The notes beneath the pieces were generated by a model. The model made no database searches and was not told the origin of the DNA. It saw only the letters and a list, made by a program, of their open reading frames with translations. Shown here one piece after another: positions 6,354-11,647 of a stretch of DNA of 11,647 bases. Source of the DNA: Dyella_B sp035486915. Lineage in GTDB: Bacteria > Pseudomonadota > Gammaproteobacteria > Xanthomonadales > Rhodanobacteraceae. Both the position numbers and the translations under genes were made by a program. Each line of letters opens with the position of its first letter. Positions within the stretch are counted from its first letter, which is position 1. The DNA is taken from contig NZ_DATHMR010000156.1 of NCBI RefSeq assembly GCF_035486915.1, forward strand, positions 1-11,647, in the 5' to 3' direction.

Positions 6354-6952
6354 TTCGCGTGCTGTTGGCCGAAGATCAGGCGATGGTGCGCGGCGCGTTG
6401 TCGGCGTTGCTCAATCTTGAATCCGATATCGAAGTATTGGGCACTGCGTGCGATGGCGAAACAGCGTGGCGCGAAGTACAACGGTTGAAGCCGGATGTGC
6501 TCGTGACCGATATCGAAATGCCCGGCATTACCGGTCTTGAATTGGTGCAACGCATCCAGCGCTACGAATTGCCGGTGAAGTCCGTCATCGTCACGACGTT
6601 CGCACGCCCCGGTTTTCTGCGCCGCGCACTCGATTCGGGCGTGTCGGGTTATCTGCTTAAAGATGCGCCCGCAGAGAATCTCGCTGAAGCACTACGTACC
6701 GTGCATCGTGGCGGGCGCTCCATCGATCCGCAGCTGGCACTGGAAGCATGGTCCGAAGCCGATCCGCTTAACGACCGCGAACGCCAGGTGCTGCGCCTCG
6801 CTGGGGAAGGGCAGTCCGCCAGCGACATCGCGATAAAACTCAACCTGTCGCATGGCACCGTGCGCAACTATCTTTCCGAGGCCATCGGAAAATTGGGCGC
6901 CGCCAATCGTATCGAGGCTTATCGCCTGGCGCGCCAGAAGGGCTGGCTCTAG
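6350..6952 (+). CDS. DNA-binding response regulator, NarL/DesR (LuxR-HTH) type
   Basis: The 200-residue two-domain regulator has a receiver domain (1 to about 120) with acidic pocket Glu8/Asp9, phosphoacceptor Asp54 in 'VTDIEMPG', switch Thr82/83 in 'VTTF' and Lys104 in 'YLLKD'. A LuxR-type helix-turn-helix (about 137-196) follows: 'LNDRERQVLRLAGEG', then 'SASDIAIKLNLSHGTVRNYLS' (156-176, recognition helix near the end). The 'SHGTVRNYLSEAI' block is characteristic of DesR-like members. Its start overlaps the kinase stop by 4 bases, so the two are an obvious pair. The likely target is the dyad at 3301-3315 and 5108-5121, controlling the ABC exporter and its own genes; this is inferred. No intrinsic terminator is visible before queA, so some read-through is possible. 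Confidence 0.95.
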   Translation: MIRVLLAEDQAMVRGALSALLNLESDIEVLGTACDGETAWREVQRLKPDVLVTDIEMPGITGLELVQRIQRYELPVKSVIVTTFARPGFLRRALDSGVSGYLLKDAPAENLAEALRTVHRGGRSIDPQLALEAWSEADPLNDRERQVLRLAGEGQSASDIAIKLNLSHGTVRNYLSEAIGKLGAANRIEAYRLARQKGWL

Positions 6953-6982
6953 GCCATCCGTACAGGTAGTGCTCTGAAAGGA

Positions 6983-6991
6983 TGCGATAAT
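6983..6991 (+). promoter_or_regulatory. Possible extended -10 promoter for queA-tgt
   Basis: TGC-GATAAT resembles an extended -10 (TGnTATAAT), and a similar TGG-CATAAT precedes yajC. No good -35 is present 16-18 bp upstream. If used, transcription would begin near 6997-6999 and the leader ORF at 6990 would not be made in full. The two interpretations of this stretch exclude each other. Confidence 0.4.
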
Positions 6992-7028
6992 GCCCGGCGT
7001 TATGCCCGTCACGAAGCATCCTCCTTGA
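6990..7028 (+). CDS. Putative 12-codon leader ORF overlapping the queA start
   Basis: ATG at 6990 opens a 12-codon frame encoding MPGVMPVTKHPP and ending at TGA 7026-7028, which overlaps the queA TTG (7025-7027). A good Shine-Dalgarno, AAAGGA (6977-6982), lies 7 nt before this ATG, whereas queA's TTG has none. Ribosomes finishing the leader would be placed on the queA start, so coupling is plausible. Two prolines before the stop are known to slow termination in other systems. The RNA could also fold: AGGATG (6979-6984) pairs with CATCCT (7017-7022), and a 7-bp hairpin (6987-6993 with 6997-7003) buries the leader ATG. It is real only if transcription starts upstream of about 6975. No homologue is recognised. 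Confidence 0.35.
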   Translation: MPGVMPVTKHPP

Positions 7029-8074
7029 AGAAATCCGATTTCCATTTCGACCTGCCGCCCGAGCTGATTGCGCAGGCCCCGCTCGCCAAGCGCAGTGCGA
7101 GTCGTTTGCTCGTGCTCGACGTGCCGGTACGTACCTGGCAGGACCGTAAGTTCAGCGAGTTGGTGTCGTTTCTGCGTAAGGACGACCTGCTGGTGTTTAA
7201 CGATACGCGTGTGTTGCCAGCGCGTTTGCATGGTCGCAAAGAGAGCGGCGGAGCGGTCGAAATTCTGATCGAACGCGTAACCGGTGCACACGAGGCGATT
7301 GCACAATTGGGTGTCAGCAAGAAGCCCAAGGAAGGCGGCGTTATCGTGCTGGCCGATGGTAGTCACGCTACCGTGCTTGGCCGCGATGAAGGCTTTTTCC
7401 ATTTGCGCTTTGAATCACCCGAACCGTTGGAGCGTTTGCTGCACCGATTGGGTGAGATGCCATTACCGCCGTATATCTCGCGGCATGCGGATGCGAGCGA
7501 CATGGAGCGTTATCAGACGGTTTATGCGCGCGAACCCGGTGCTGTGGCAGCACCGACGGCGGGTTTGCATTTTGACGATGAGATGCTCGCGCAATTGCGC
7601 GACAAAGGCCTGGATTTCGGATACATCACACTGCATGTCGGTGCGGGAACCTTTCAGCCTGTGCGCGCGGAAGATCTGTCGCATCATCAGATGCATCGCG
7701 AATGGCTCAACGTGGGTGCGGGGCTCGTCGATCAAATTCATCGCACGCGCAGGAACGGTGGCCGCGTCATTGCGGTGGGGACGACTGTGGTTCGCGCACT
7801 CGAAAGCGCCACGGTGGATGGTGTGTTGCGCCCTTTTGCAGGCGAAACGCAGATCTTCATTTTTCCGGGCTATCGCATCACCAGTGTCGATGGGCTGATC
7901 ACCAACTTCCATTTGCCGCAATCGACGTTGCTGATGCTGATTTCCGCGCTGGCGGGCCGGGAATTCATCCTTTCGGCGTACGAGCATGCGGTGAAGGAGC
8001 GTTACCGCTTTTTCTCCTATGGCGATGCAATGTTGATCCTGCCGCGAGGCGCGATCCCCGCAGACACGCAATAA
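7025..8074 (+). CDS. queA: S-adenosylmethionine:tRNA ribosyltransferase-isomerase
   Basis: The 349-residue cytoplasmic enzyme transfers and isomerises the ribosyl part of SAM onto 7-aminomethyl-7-deazaguanine in tRNA, giving epoxyqueuosine. Family blocks run the full length: 'FNDTRVLPARL' (about 58-68), 'GEMPLPPYI', 'PTAGLHF', 'HVGAGTFQPV', 'VGTTVVRALES', 'TNFHLPQSTLLML' and 'RFFSYGDAMLI' near the end. Length is close to E. coli (356). The start is TTG at 7025: it gives the conserved N terminus 'KKSDFHFDLPPELIAQ', and no in-frame ATG or GTG lies upstream nearby. It has no Shine-Dalgarno of its own and overlaps the stop of a short leader frame. The gap to tgt is 7 nt, the usual pairing since Tgt makes its substrate. 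Confidence 0.97.
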   Translation: MKKSDFHFDLPPELIAQAPLAKRSASRLLVLDVPVRTWQDRKFSELVSFLRKDDLLVFNDTRVLPARLHGRKESGGAVEILIERVTGAHEAIAQLGVSKKPKEGGVIVLADGSHATVLGRDEGFFHLRFESPEPLERLLHRLGEMPLPPYISRHADASDMERYQTVYAREPGAVAAPTAGLHFDDEMLAQLRDKGLDFGYITLHVGAGTFQPVRAEDLSHHQMHREWLNVGAGLVDQIHRTRRNGGRVIAVGTTVVRALESATVDGVLRPFAGETQIFIFPGYRITSVDGLITNFHLPQSTLLMLISALAGREFILSAYEHAVKERYRFFSYGDAMLILPRGAIPADTQ

Positions 8075-8081
8075 TAGGCAA

Positions 8082-9206
8082 ATGACTGCCATGCATTTCG
8101 ATCTTCTAGCCACCGATAGCGTTGCGCGCCGCGGGCGTCTTACGTTTGACCGCGGGACCGTGGAAACGCCCGCCTTCATGCCTGTGGGCACGTATGGCTC
8201 GGTGAAGGCCATGACGCCGCGCGATCTGGTCGAAGTAGGGGCCGAGATCATTCTCGGCAACACTTTCCACCTGTTTTTGCGACCGGGCCTGGAGATCGTG
8301 GGCGAGTTCGGCGGTCTACATCGATTTATTGGCTGGAAAGGGCCGATCCTTACCGACTCCGGCGGTTTTCAGGTGTTCTCGCTGGCGCACAAGCGCAAGA
8401 TCACCGAGCAGGGTGTGACGTTTGCATCGCCTGTCGATGGTTCCAAGGTGTTTCTGTCGCCAGAAGAGTCGATGCGAATCCAGGCGGTGCTGGATTCGGA
8501 CATCGCGATGATCTTCGACGAGTGCACCCCGTATCCGGCGACCGAAAAGGTCGCTGCCGAATCGATGGAGTTGAGTCTGCGCTGGGCTGAACGTTCGCGT
8601 CGCGCGTTCGACGATCTGCGTAACCCCAACGCCTTGTTCGGCATCGTGCAGGGCAGCGTGTATGAGAACCTGCGCCGGCGTTCTGCGGAAGGTTTGGTGC
8701 AGATCGGGTTCGACGGTTATGCAGTGGGTGGTCTGGCGGTGGGTGAACCGGAGGCCGAACGTAACCACACGCTGGATTTCACTGTGCCGTTGCTGCCGCA
8801 GGATCGTCCGCGTTACCTGATGGGTGTCGGGCGTCCGGAAGACATCGTCGAGGCGGTGCGCCGCGGCATCGACATGTTCGATTGCGTGATGCCCACGCGT
8901 AACGCACGCAACGGATTTCTCTTCACGTCCGAAGGCACGCTGCGCATCCGCAATGCGAAGTTCGCCAACGACACGCGGGTGATTGAGGAAGGGTGCGCGT
9001 GCTACGCCTGCAGCCAGGGGTTCAGCCGCGCTTACCTGCGCCATCTGGATCGCTGCAACGAGATCCTCGGCAGCCAGTTGGCCACCATCCACAACCTGCA
9101 TCATTACCAGCGCCTGATGGCCGGGCTGCGCGAAGCCATCGCGGCCGGCAAGCTGGACGATTTCGTGACGGAGTTCTACGCCCGACGTAGGGGCGACACC
9201 GCCTAG
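8082..9206 (+). CDS. tgt: tRNA-guanine transglycosylase
   Basis: The 374-residue enzyme exchanges guanine 34 of GUN-anticodon tRNAs for preQ1, the step before QueA. Visible: 'TDSGGFQVFS' with Asp92 (general acid/base), 'GIVQGS' (187-192), 'GGLAVGE' (216-222), nucleophile Asp267 in 'DMFDCVMPTRNARNG', and the zinc site Cys305, Cys307, Cys310 with His337. Length matches E. coli (375). Compared with the E. coli and Zymomonas spacing I remember, there is one extra residue between Cys310 and SRAY (27 rather than 26 positions to the His). Starts at 8082 or 8091 are both possible (MTAMHFDLL); neither has a clear Shine-Dalgarno, and reinitiation from queA 7 nt upstream is likely. I chose the first. 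Confidence 0.97.
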   Translation: MTAMHFDLLATDSVARRGRLTFDRGTVETPAFMPVGTYGSVKAMTPRDLVEVGAEIILGNTFHLFLRPGLEIVGEFGGLHRFIGWKGPILTDSGGFQVFSLAHKRKITEQGVTFASPVDGSKVFLSPEESMRIQAVLDSDIAMIFDECTPYPATEKVAAESMELSLRWAERSRRAFDDLRNPNALFGIVQGSVYENLRRRSAEGLVQIGFDGYAVGGLAVGEPEAERNHTLDFTVPLLPQDRPRYLMGVGRPEDIVEAVRRGIDMFDCVMPTRNARNGFLFTSEGTLRIRNAKFANDTRVIEEGCACYACSQGFSRAYLRHLDRCNEILGSQLATIHNLHHYQRLMAGLREAIAAGKLDDFVTEFYARRRGDTA

Positions 9207-9224
9207 GCCGTTGTGCGCTTGCAA

Positions 9225-9268
9225 CAGCCCCTCCCGGCCCCATTGAATCGGCTGGGTAGGGGGCGCTG
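9225..9268 (+). other. Imperfect GC-rich dyad between tgt and yajC
   Basis: CAGCCCCTCCCGGCC (9225-9239) is roughly complementary to the G-rich stretch at 9250-9268, leaving bulges and a loop of about 10 nt. No U-tract follows, so it is not an intrinsic terminator of the usual form. It could be a transcript-end stabilising stem for queA-tgt mRNA or part of the yajC upstream region. Confidence 0.35.
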
Positions 9269-9294
9269 GCCCGTGTGCAGAGCACTGGGGCGCA

Positions 9295-9303
9295 TGGCAT
9301 AAT
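9295..9303 (+). promoter_or_regulatory. Probable extended -10 promoter for yajC-secD
   Basis: TGG-CATAAT fits an extended -10 element (5 of 6 in the hexamer), with only a weak -35-like GTGCAG at 9275-9280 (17-bp spacing). It would start transcription near 9310, leaving a leader of about 60 nt before the yajC ATG. The 162-bp gap after tgt fits an independent promoter. Confidence 0.5.
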
Positions 9304-9368
9304 CCAAGGTCTTTTATTGGGCGCACGGCGGAAATTCCTGCTGTGGCCATAACTTGCGGAACGGGCTA

Positions 9369-9698
9369 ATGAATTTTCCGACGACTTTTGTGCTGGCACA
9401 GGCAGCACCGGGCGGTGCGCAGAATGGCACCTTCATGCTGATCCTGCTGATCGTCATGTTCGGTTTTATGTATTTCACGATGATCCGTCCGCAGTCGAAG
9501 CGGCAGAAGGAGCATCGCGACTTGATCGCGGGCCTGGCCAAAGGCGATGAAGTGGTCACGAACGGCGGCATTGCCGGTCGCATCGACGAGGTCGGCGACA
9601 CCTTCGTCACCGTCGAGATCGCGCCGAACGTCAAGATCAAGGTGCAGAGAAGCGCTGTCCAACAGGTGTTGCCCAAAGGCACGCTGAAATCGTCTTAA
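9369..9698 (+). CDS. yajC: Sec translocon accessory protein YajC
   Basis: The 109-residue inner-membrane protein has a short N terminus, one transmembrane helix (about 20-39), then 'IRPQSKRQKEHRDLIAGLAKGDEV' in segments typical of YajC (39-62) and 'VVTNGGIAGRI' (62-72), 'KIKVQRSAV' (89-97). YajC associates with SecD and SecF, helping the SecYEG translocon. Length equals the E. coli protein (110). I chose ATG 9369 because it gives family length; a TTG at 9354 would add five residues and has no better ribosome site. The Shine-Dalgarno is weak (GGA, 9358-9360). secD follows after 80 nt, but two hairpins with T-rich tails lie in between, so downstream expression may be reduced. Confidence 0.96.
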   Translation: MNFPTTFVLAQAAPGGAQNGTFMLILLIVMFGFMYFTMIRPQSKRQKEHRDLIAGLAKGDEVVTNGGIAGRIDEVGDTFVTVEIAPNVKIKVQRSAVQQVLPKGTLKSS

Positions 9699-9702
9699 GC
9701 GC

Positions 9703-9724
9703 TCCGCTCGGCGGATCGGTTTTT
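9703..9724 (+). terminator. Weak terminator-like hairpin after yajC
   Basis: TCCGC/GCGGA (9703-9707 with 9711-9715, loop TCG) forms a 5-bp stem just after the yajC stop. TCGG and then five T (9720-9724) follow. The short stem and the 4-nt gap to the T run make it a weak terminator at best. Confidence 0.4.
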
Positions 9725-9741
9725 CCTATTAATTCACGCTA

Positions 9742-9766
9742 CCGCGGCCCCGCGCCGCGGCTTTTA
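9742..9766 (+). terminator. Strong terminator/attenuator-like hairpin between yajC and secD
   Basis: CCGCGGC (9742-9748), loop CCCGC, GCCGCGG (9754-9760) is a perfect 7-bp all-GC stem, followed by CTTTTA. The form is that of an intrinsic terminator, yet it lies 13 nt before the secD ATG in an operon that is usually continuous. It may lower secD relative to yajC, block the secD leader, or be bypassed by anti-termination; the sequence does not decide. Confidence 0.65.
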
Positions 9767-9778
9767 TGGATGCAAGGC

Positions 9779-11647
9779 ATGAGTGATTTTCCACGCTGGA
9801 GATACTACCTGGTCGCCGTCGTACTGGTGCTGGGCATCCTTTACGCGCTGCCGAACTTGTACAAACCGCTGCAAGCGGTGCAGGTCTCGGCGGCGCAAAG
9901 CGGTGCGACGCTCGATCCGACGGTGCAGCAGAAAATCACCACGGCACTGCAGGCTGCCAAGATTCCCTACGTCAATGAAAGCCTGAAGCACGACACCAAC
10001 CGCGGCGATTACGTGCTGATCGGCTTCGACAACGGCGACTTGCAGAAGAGTGCGGCTGACGCGCTCAAGACGGCATTGGGCGACAGCTACACCATCGCGT
10101 TCAATCTCGAATCGACCGTGCCGAGCTGGCTGACTGCCATTGGCGGTCGTCCGATGCCGCTCGGTCTGGACTTGCAAGGTGGCGTGCGCTTCCTGATGGC
10201 CGTCGATCAGGACGACGTCATCGACAAGCAGGAAAACCGCTATACGCAGGACATCACCTCGCTGCTCAAGGACAAGAAGGTTCCGTTCGTTTCCGTGGCG
10301 CGCAACGCCGTGCGCGGACAGGGCGTAATCGTGGTGCTTAACTCCGCGGCGGATCGCGCCACTGCCAGCGACGCCATTGCCACGGAGTTCACCGATCTGG
10401 CCGTCACCGATGGCACTAACACCGGCGACCGCTACGTTCTCAATGCCGTGCTCAAGCCGGACAAGCTGCGCGATCTGCAAACCAACGCCATTCGTCAGAA
10501 CCTGTCCACGCTGGGTAATCGCATCAATGCGCTGGGTGTCTCTGAGCCGGTTATCCAGGCACAGGGCGAAGACCATATTTCGGTCGAACTTGCCGGCGTG
10601 CAGGATCCGGCCGAAGCGAAAAAAGTGATTGGCGCGACGGCGACGCTGGAATACGTCGCAGGTATTGGCGATTTGCGCGACCCCGCTGTTCAGGACGCCG
10701 CGAGGACGGGCAACATCCCGCCGGATGCACACTTGTACTACGGCACGGAAGGTCAGCCCTATTTGGTCAGCAAGAACATCATCGCCAGCGGCGATGAGTT
10801 GGTCGATGCGTCCTCGGGCACGGACCCGCAGTCGGGCACGCCCAGCGTAAACGTCTCGCTCAATTCGGCTGGCGCAGCGAAGATGTTGGACTTCACCAGC
10901 AATAACGTCGGCAAGCCGATGGCTGTGGTGTATGTCGAGACCACCACCGACACCAAGATCGTCGACGGCAAGGAAGTGCGTACACCCAAGACCACCTATA
11001 AGGTGATCAACTACGCCACTATCCAGGGTGTCTTCAGCAATAAATTTCAGACGACCGGTCTGGGGACCGCGAAGGCTGCGTCCGAACTTGCGTTGATGCT
11101 GAAGGGCGGTTCGCTCGCGGCGCGCATGGATATCGTGCAGGAAGGCGTGATTGGTCCGAGCCTGGGTCAGGACAACATCGACAAGGGCCTGAAGGCCGTT
11201 TTGCTGGGTCTTGGTCTCGTGCTGATCGCGGCAGCGATCTACTACAAGCTCTTTGGTCTGGTCGCCGACGTCGCGCTGTTCTTCAACCTGGTGATCTTGG
11301 TTGCCGTCATGTCGCTGATCGGTGTGACGCTCACCATGCCTGGCATCGCCGGTATCGTGCTGACGCTAGGCATGGCGATCGACGCGAACGTGCTGATCTG
11401 CGAACGCGTTCGCGAAGAATTGCGGAACGGCTCCACGCCGTTGGCAGCGATCCGTGCCGGTTACGAAAAAGCCTGGGCGACGATTCTGGACGCCAACGTC
11501 ACGCATCTTATCGCTGCGCTGGCGCTGACCACGATGGGTTCGGGCCCGATCAAGGGCTTCGGCGTCACGTTGCTCATCGGTATTCTGACCTCGATGTTCA
11601 CCTCGGTCACGGTCACTCACGCGATCACCGCACTGATTCATGGCGGC
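9779..11647 (+). CDS. secD: Protein translocase subunit SecD (last residues outside window)
   Basis: The reading frame runs to the right edge without a stop, giving 623 residues, so only a few C-terminal residues should be missing (E. coli has 615). SecD works with SecF and YajC to pull exported proteins across the inner membrane using the proton gradient. Visible: an N-terminal transmembrane helix (about 9-27), 'GLDLQGGVRF' (about 129-138, the usual GLDLRGG), a large periplasmic region with the P1 domain, and five C-terminal helices from about 470 on. The fourth-helix signature 'GMAIDANVLICERVREE' holds the Asp needed for proton-driven function. ATG 9779 is chosen; an in-frame ATG at 9770 would add three residues. 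Ribosome site GGA at 9768-9770 is weak. secF is expected next, beyond the edge. Confidence 0.97.
   Translation, partial: MSDFPRWRYYLVAVVLVLGILYALPNLYKPLQAVQVSAAQSGATLDPTVQQKITTALQAAKIPYVNESLKHDTNRGDYVLIGFDNGDLQKSAADALKTALGDSYTIAFNLESTVPSWLTAIGGRPMPLGLDLQGGVRFLMAVDQDDVIDKQENRYTQDITSLLKDKKVPFVSVARNAVRGQGVIVVLNSAADRATASDAIATEFTDLAVTDGTNTGDRYVLNAVLKPDKLRDLQTNAIRQNLSTLGNRINALGVSEPVIQAQGEDHISVELAGVQDPAEAKKVIGATATLEYVAGIGDLRDPAVQDAARTGNIPPDAHLYYGTEGQPYLVSKNIIASGDELVDASSGTDPQSGTPSVNVSLNSAGAAKMLDFTSNNVGKPMAVVYVETTTDTKIVDGKEVRTPKTTYKVINYATIQGVFSNKFQTTGLGTAKAASELALMLKGGSLAARMDIVQEGVIGPSLGQDNIDKGLKAVLLGLGLVLIAAAIYYKLFGLVADVALFFNLVILVAVMSLIGVTLTMPGIAGIVLTLGMAIDANVLICERVREELRNGSTPLAAIRAGYEKAWATILDANVTHLIAALALTTMGSGPIKGFGVTLLIGILTSMFTSVTVTHAITALIHGG

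Noticed and set aside
6953..7024. preQ1 riboswitch upstream of queA
   Set aside because: The queA leader lacks a preQ1 aptamer-like pseudoknot with an A-rich tail. The short stems there involve the leader ORF and the Shine-Dalgarno instead.
8316..9350. Minus-strand open frame across tgt
   Set aside because: It is antisense to a full-length, motif-complete tgt, with no ribosome site and no recognisable protein content.
9354..9368. TTG start for yajC at 9354
   Set aside because: ATG 9369 gives the family length and a normal N terminus. The five extra residues have no support and no better ribosome site.

Overview
The window looks like a piece of a gammaproteobacterial chromosome of the order Xanthomonadales, most likely family Rhodanobacteraceae (Dyella/Luteibacter/Rhodanobacter-like). 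This is an inference from the style of the proteins (Pip tail, QueA, SecD), the fairly high G+C, the queA-tgt-yajC-secD gene order and the inverted 'GTCATTCC...GGAAT' type intergenic repeat. No species assignment is possible from the sequence alone.

Layout. 1-182 is the C-terminal end of a proline iminopeptidase gene (+). It converges on upp (-) across a 160-bp REPIN-like inverted repeat (192-351). Next on the minus strand come a small secreted protein with two PsiF repeats (1128-1469) and a class III PLP-dependent aminotransferase of unassigned substrate (1620-3116), each followed by a hairpin terminator. A 271-bp divergent intergenic region separates the aminotransferase from a four-gene plus-strand cassette: ABC ATPase (3388-4305), ABC-2 permease (4305-5102), DesK-type histidine kinase (5145-6353) and NarL/DesR-type response regulator (6350-6952). 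The order matches the Bacillus yvfRSTU arrangement. The same 14-bp dyad, GATGACGYCTGTCA, lies in front of both the ATPase gene and the kinase gene and is a good candidate operator for the linked regulator.

The rest is a housekeeping block: queA (TTG start, 7025-8074) and tgt (8082-9206), which make the queuosine modification of tRNA, then yajC (9369-9698) and nearly all of secD (9779 to the window edge), accessory subunits of the Sec translocase. Two details stand out. A 12-codon leader ORF with a good Shine-Dalgarno ends in Pro-Pro-stop exactly over the queA TTG start. A textbook terminator-like hairpin sits between yajC and secD, which are normally co-transcribed.

Most of the window is ordinary core genome. 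I see no prophage, insertion sequence, CRISPR array, toxin-antitoxin or defence system. The parts most worth testing are the repeated dyad of the ABC/two-component cassette, the queA leader, and the yajC-secD hairpin.
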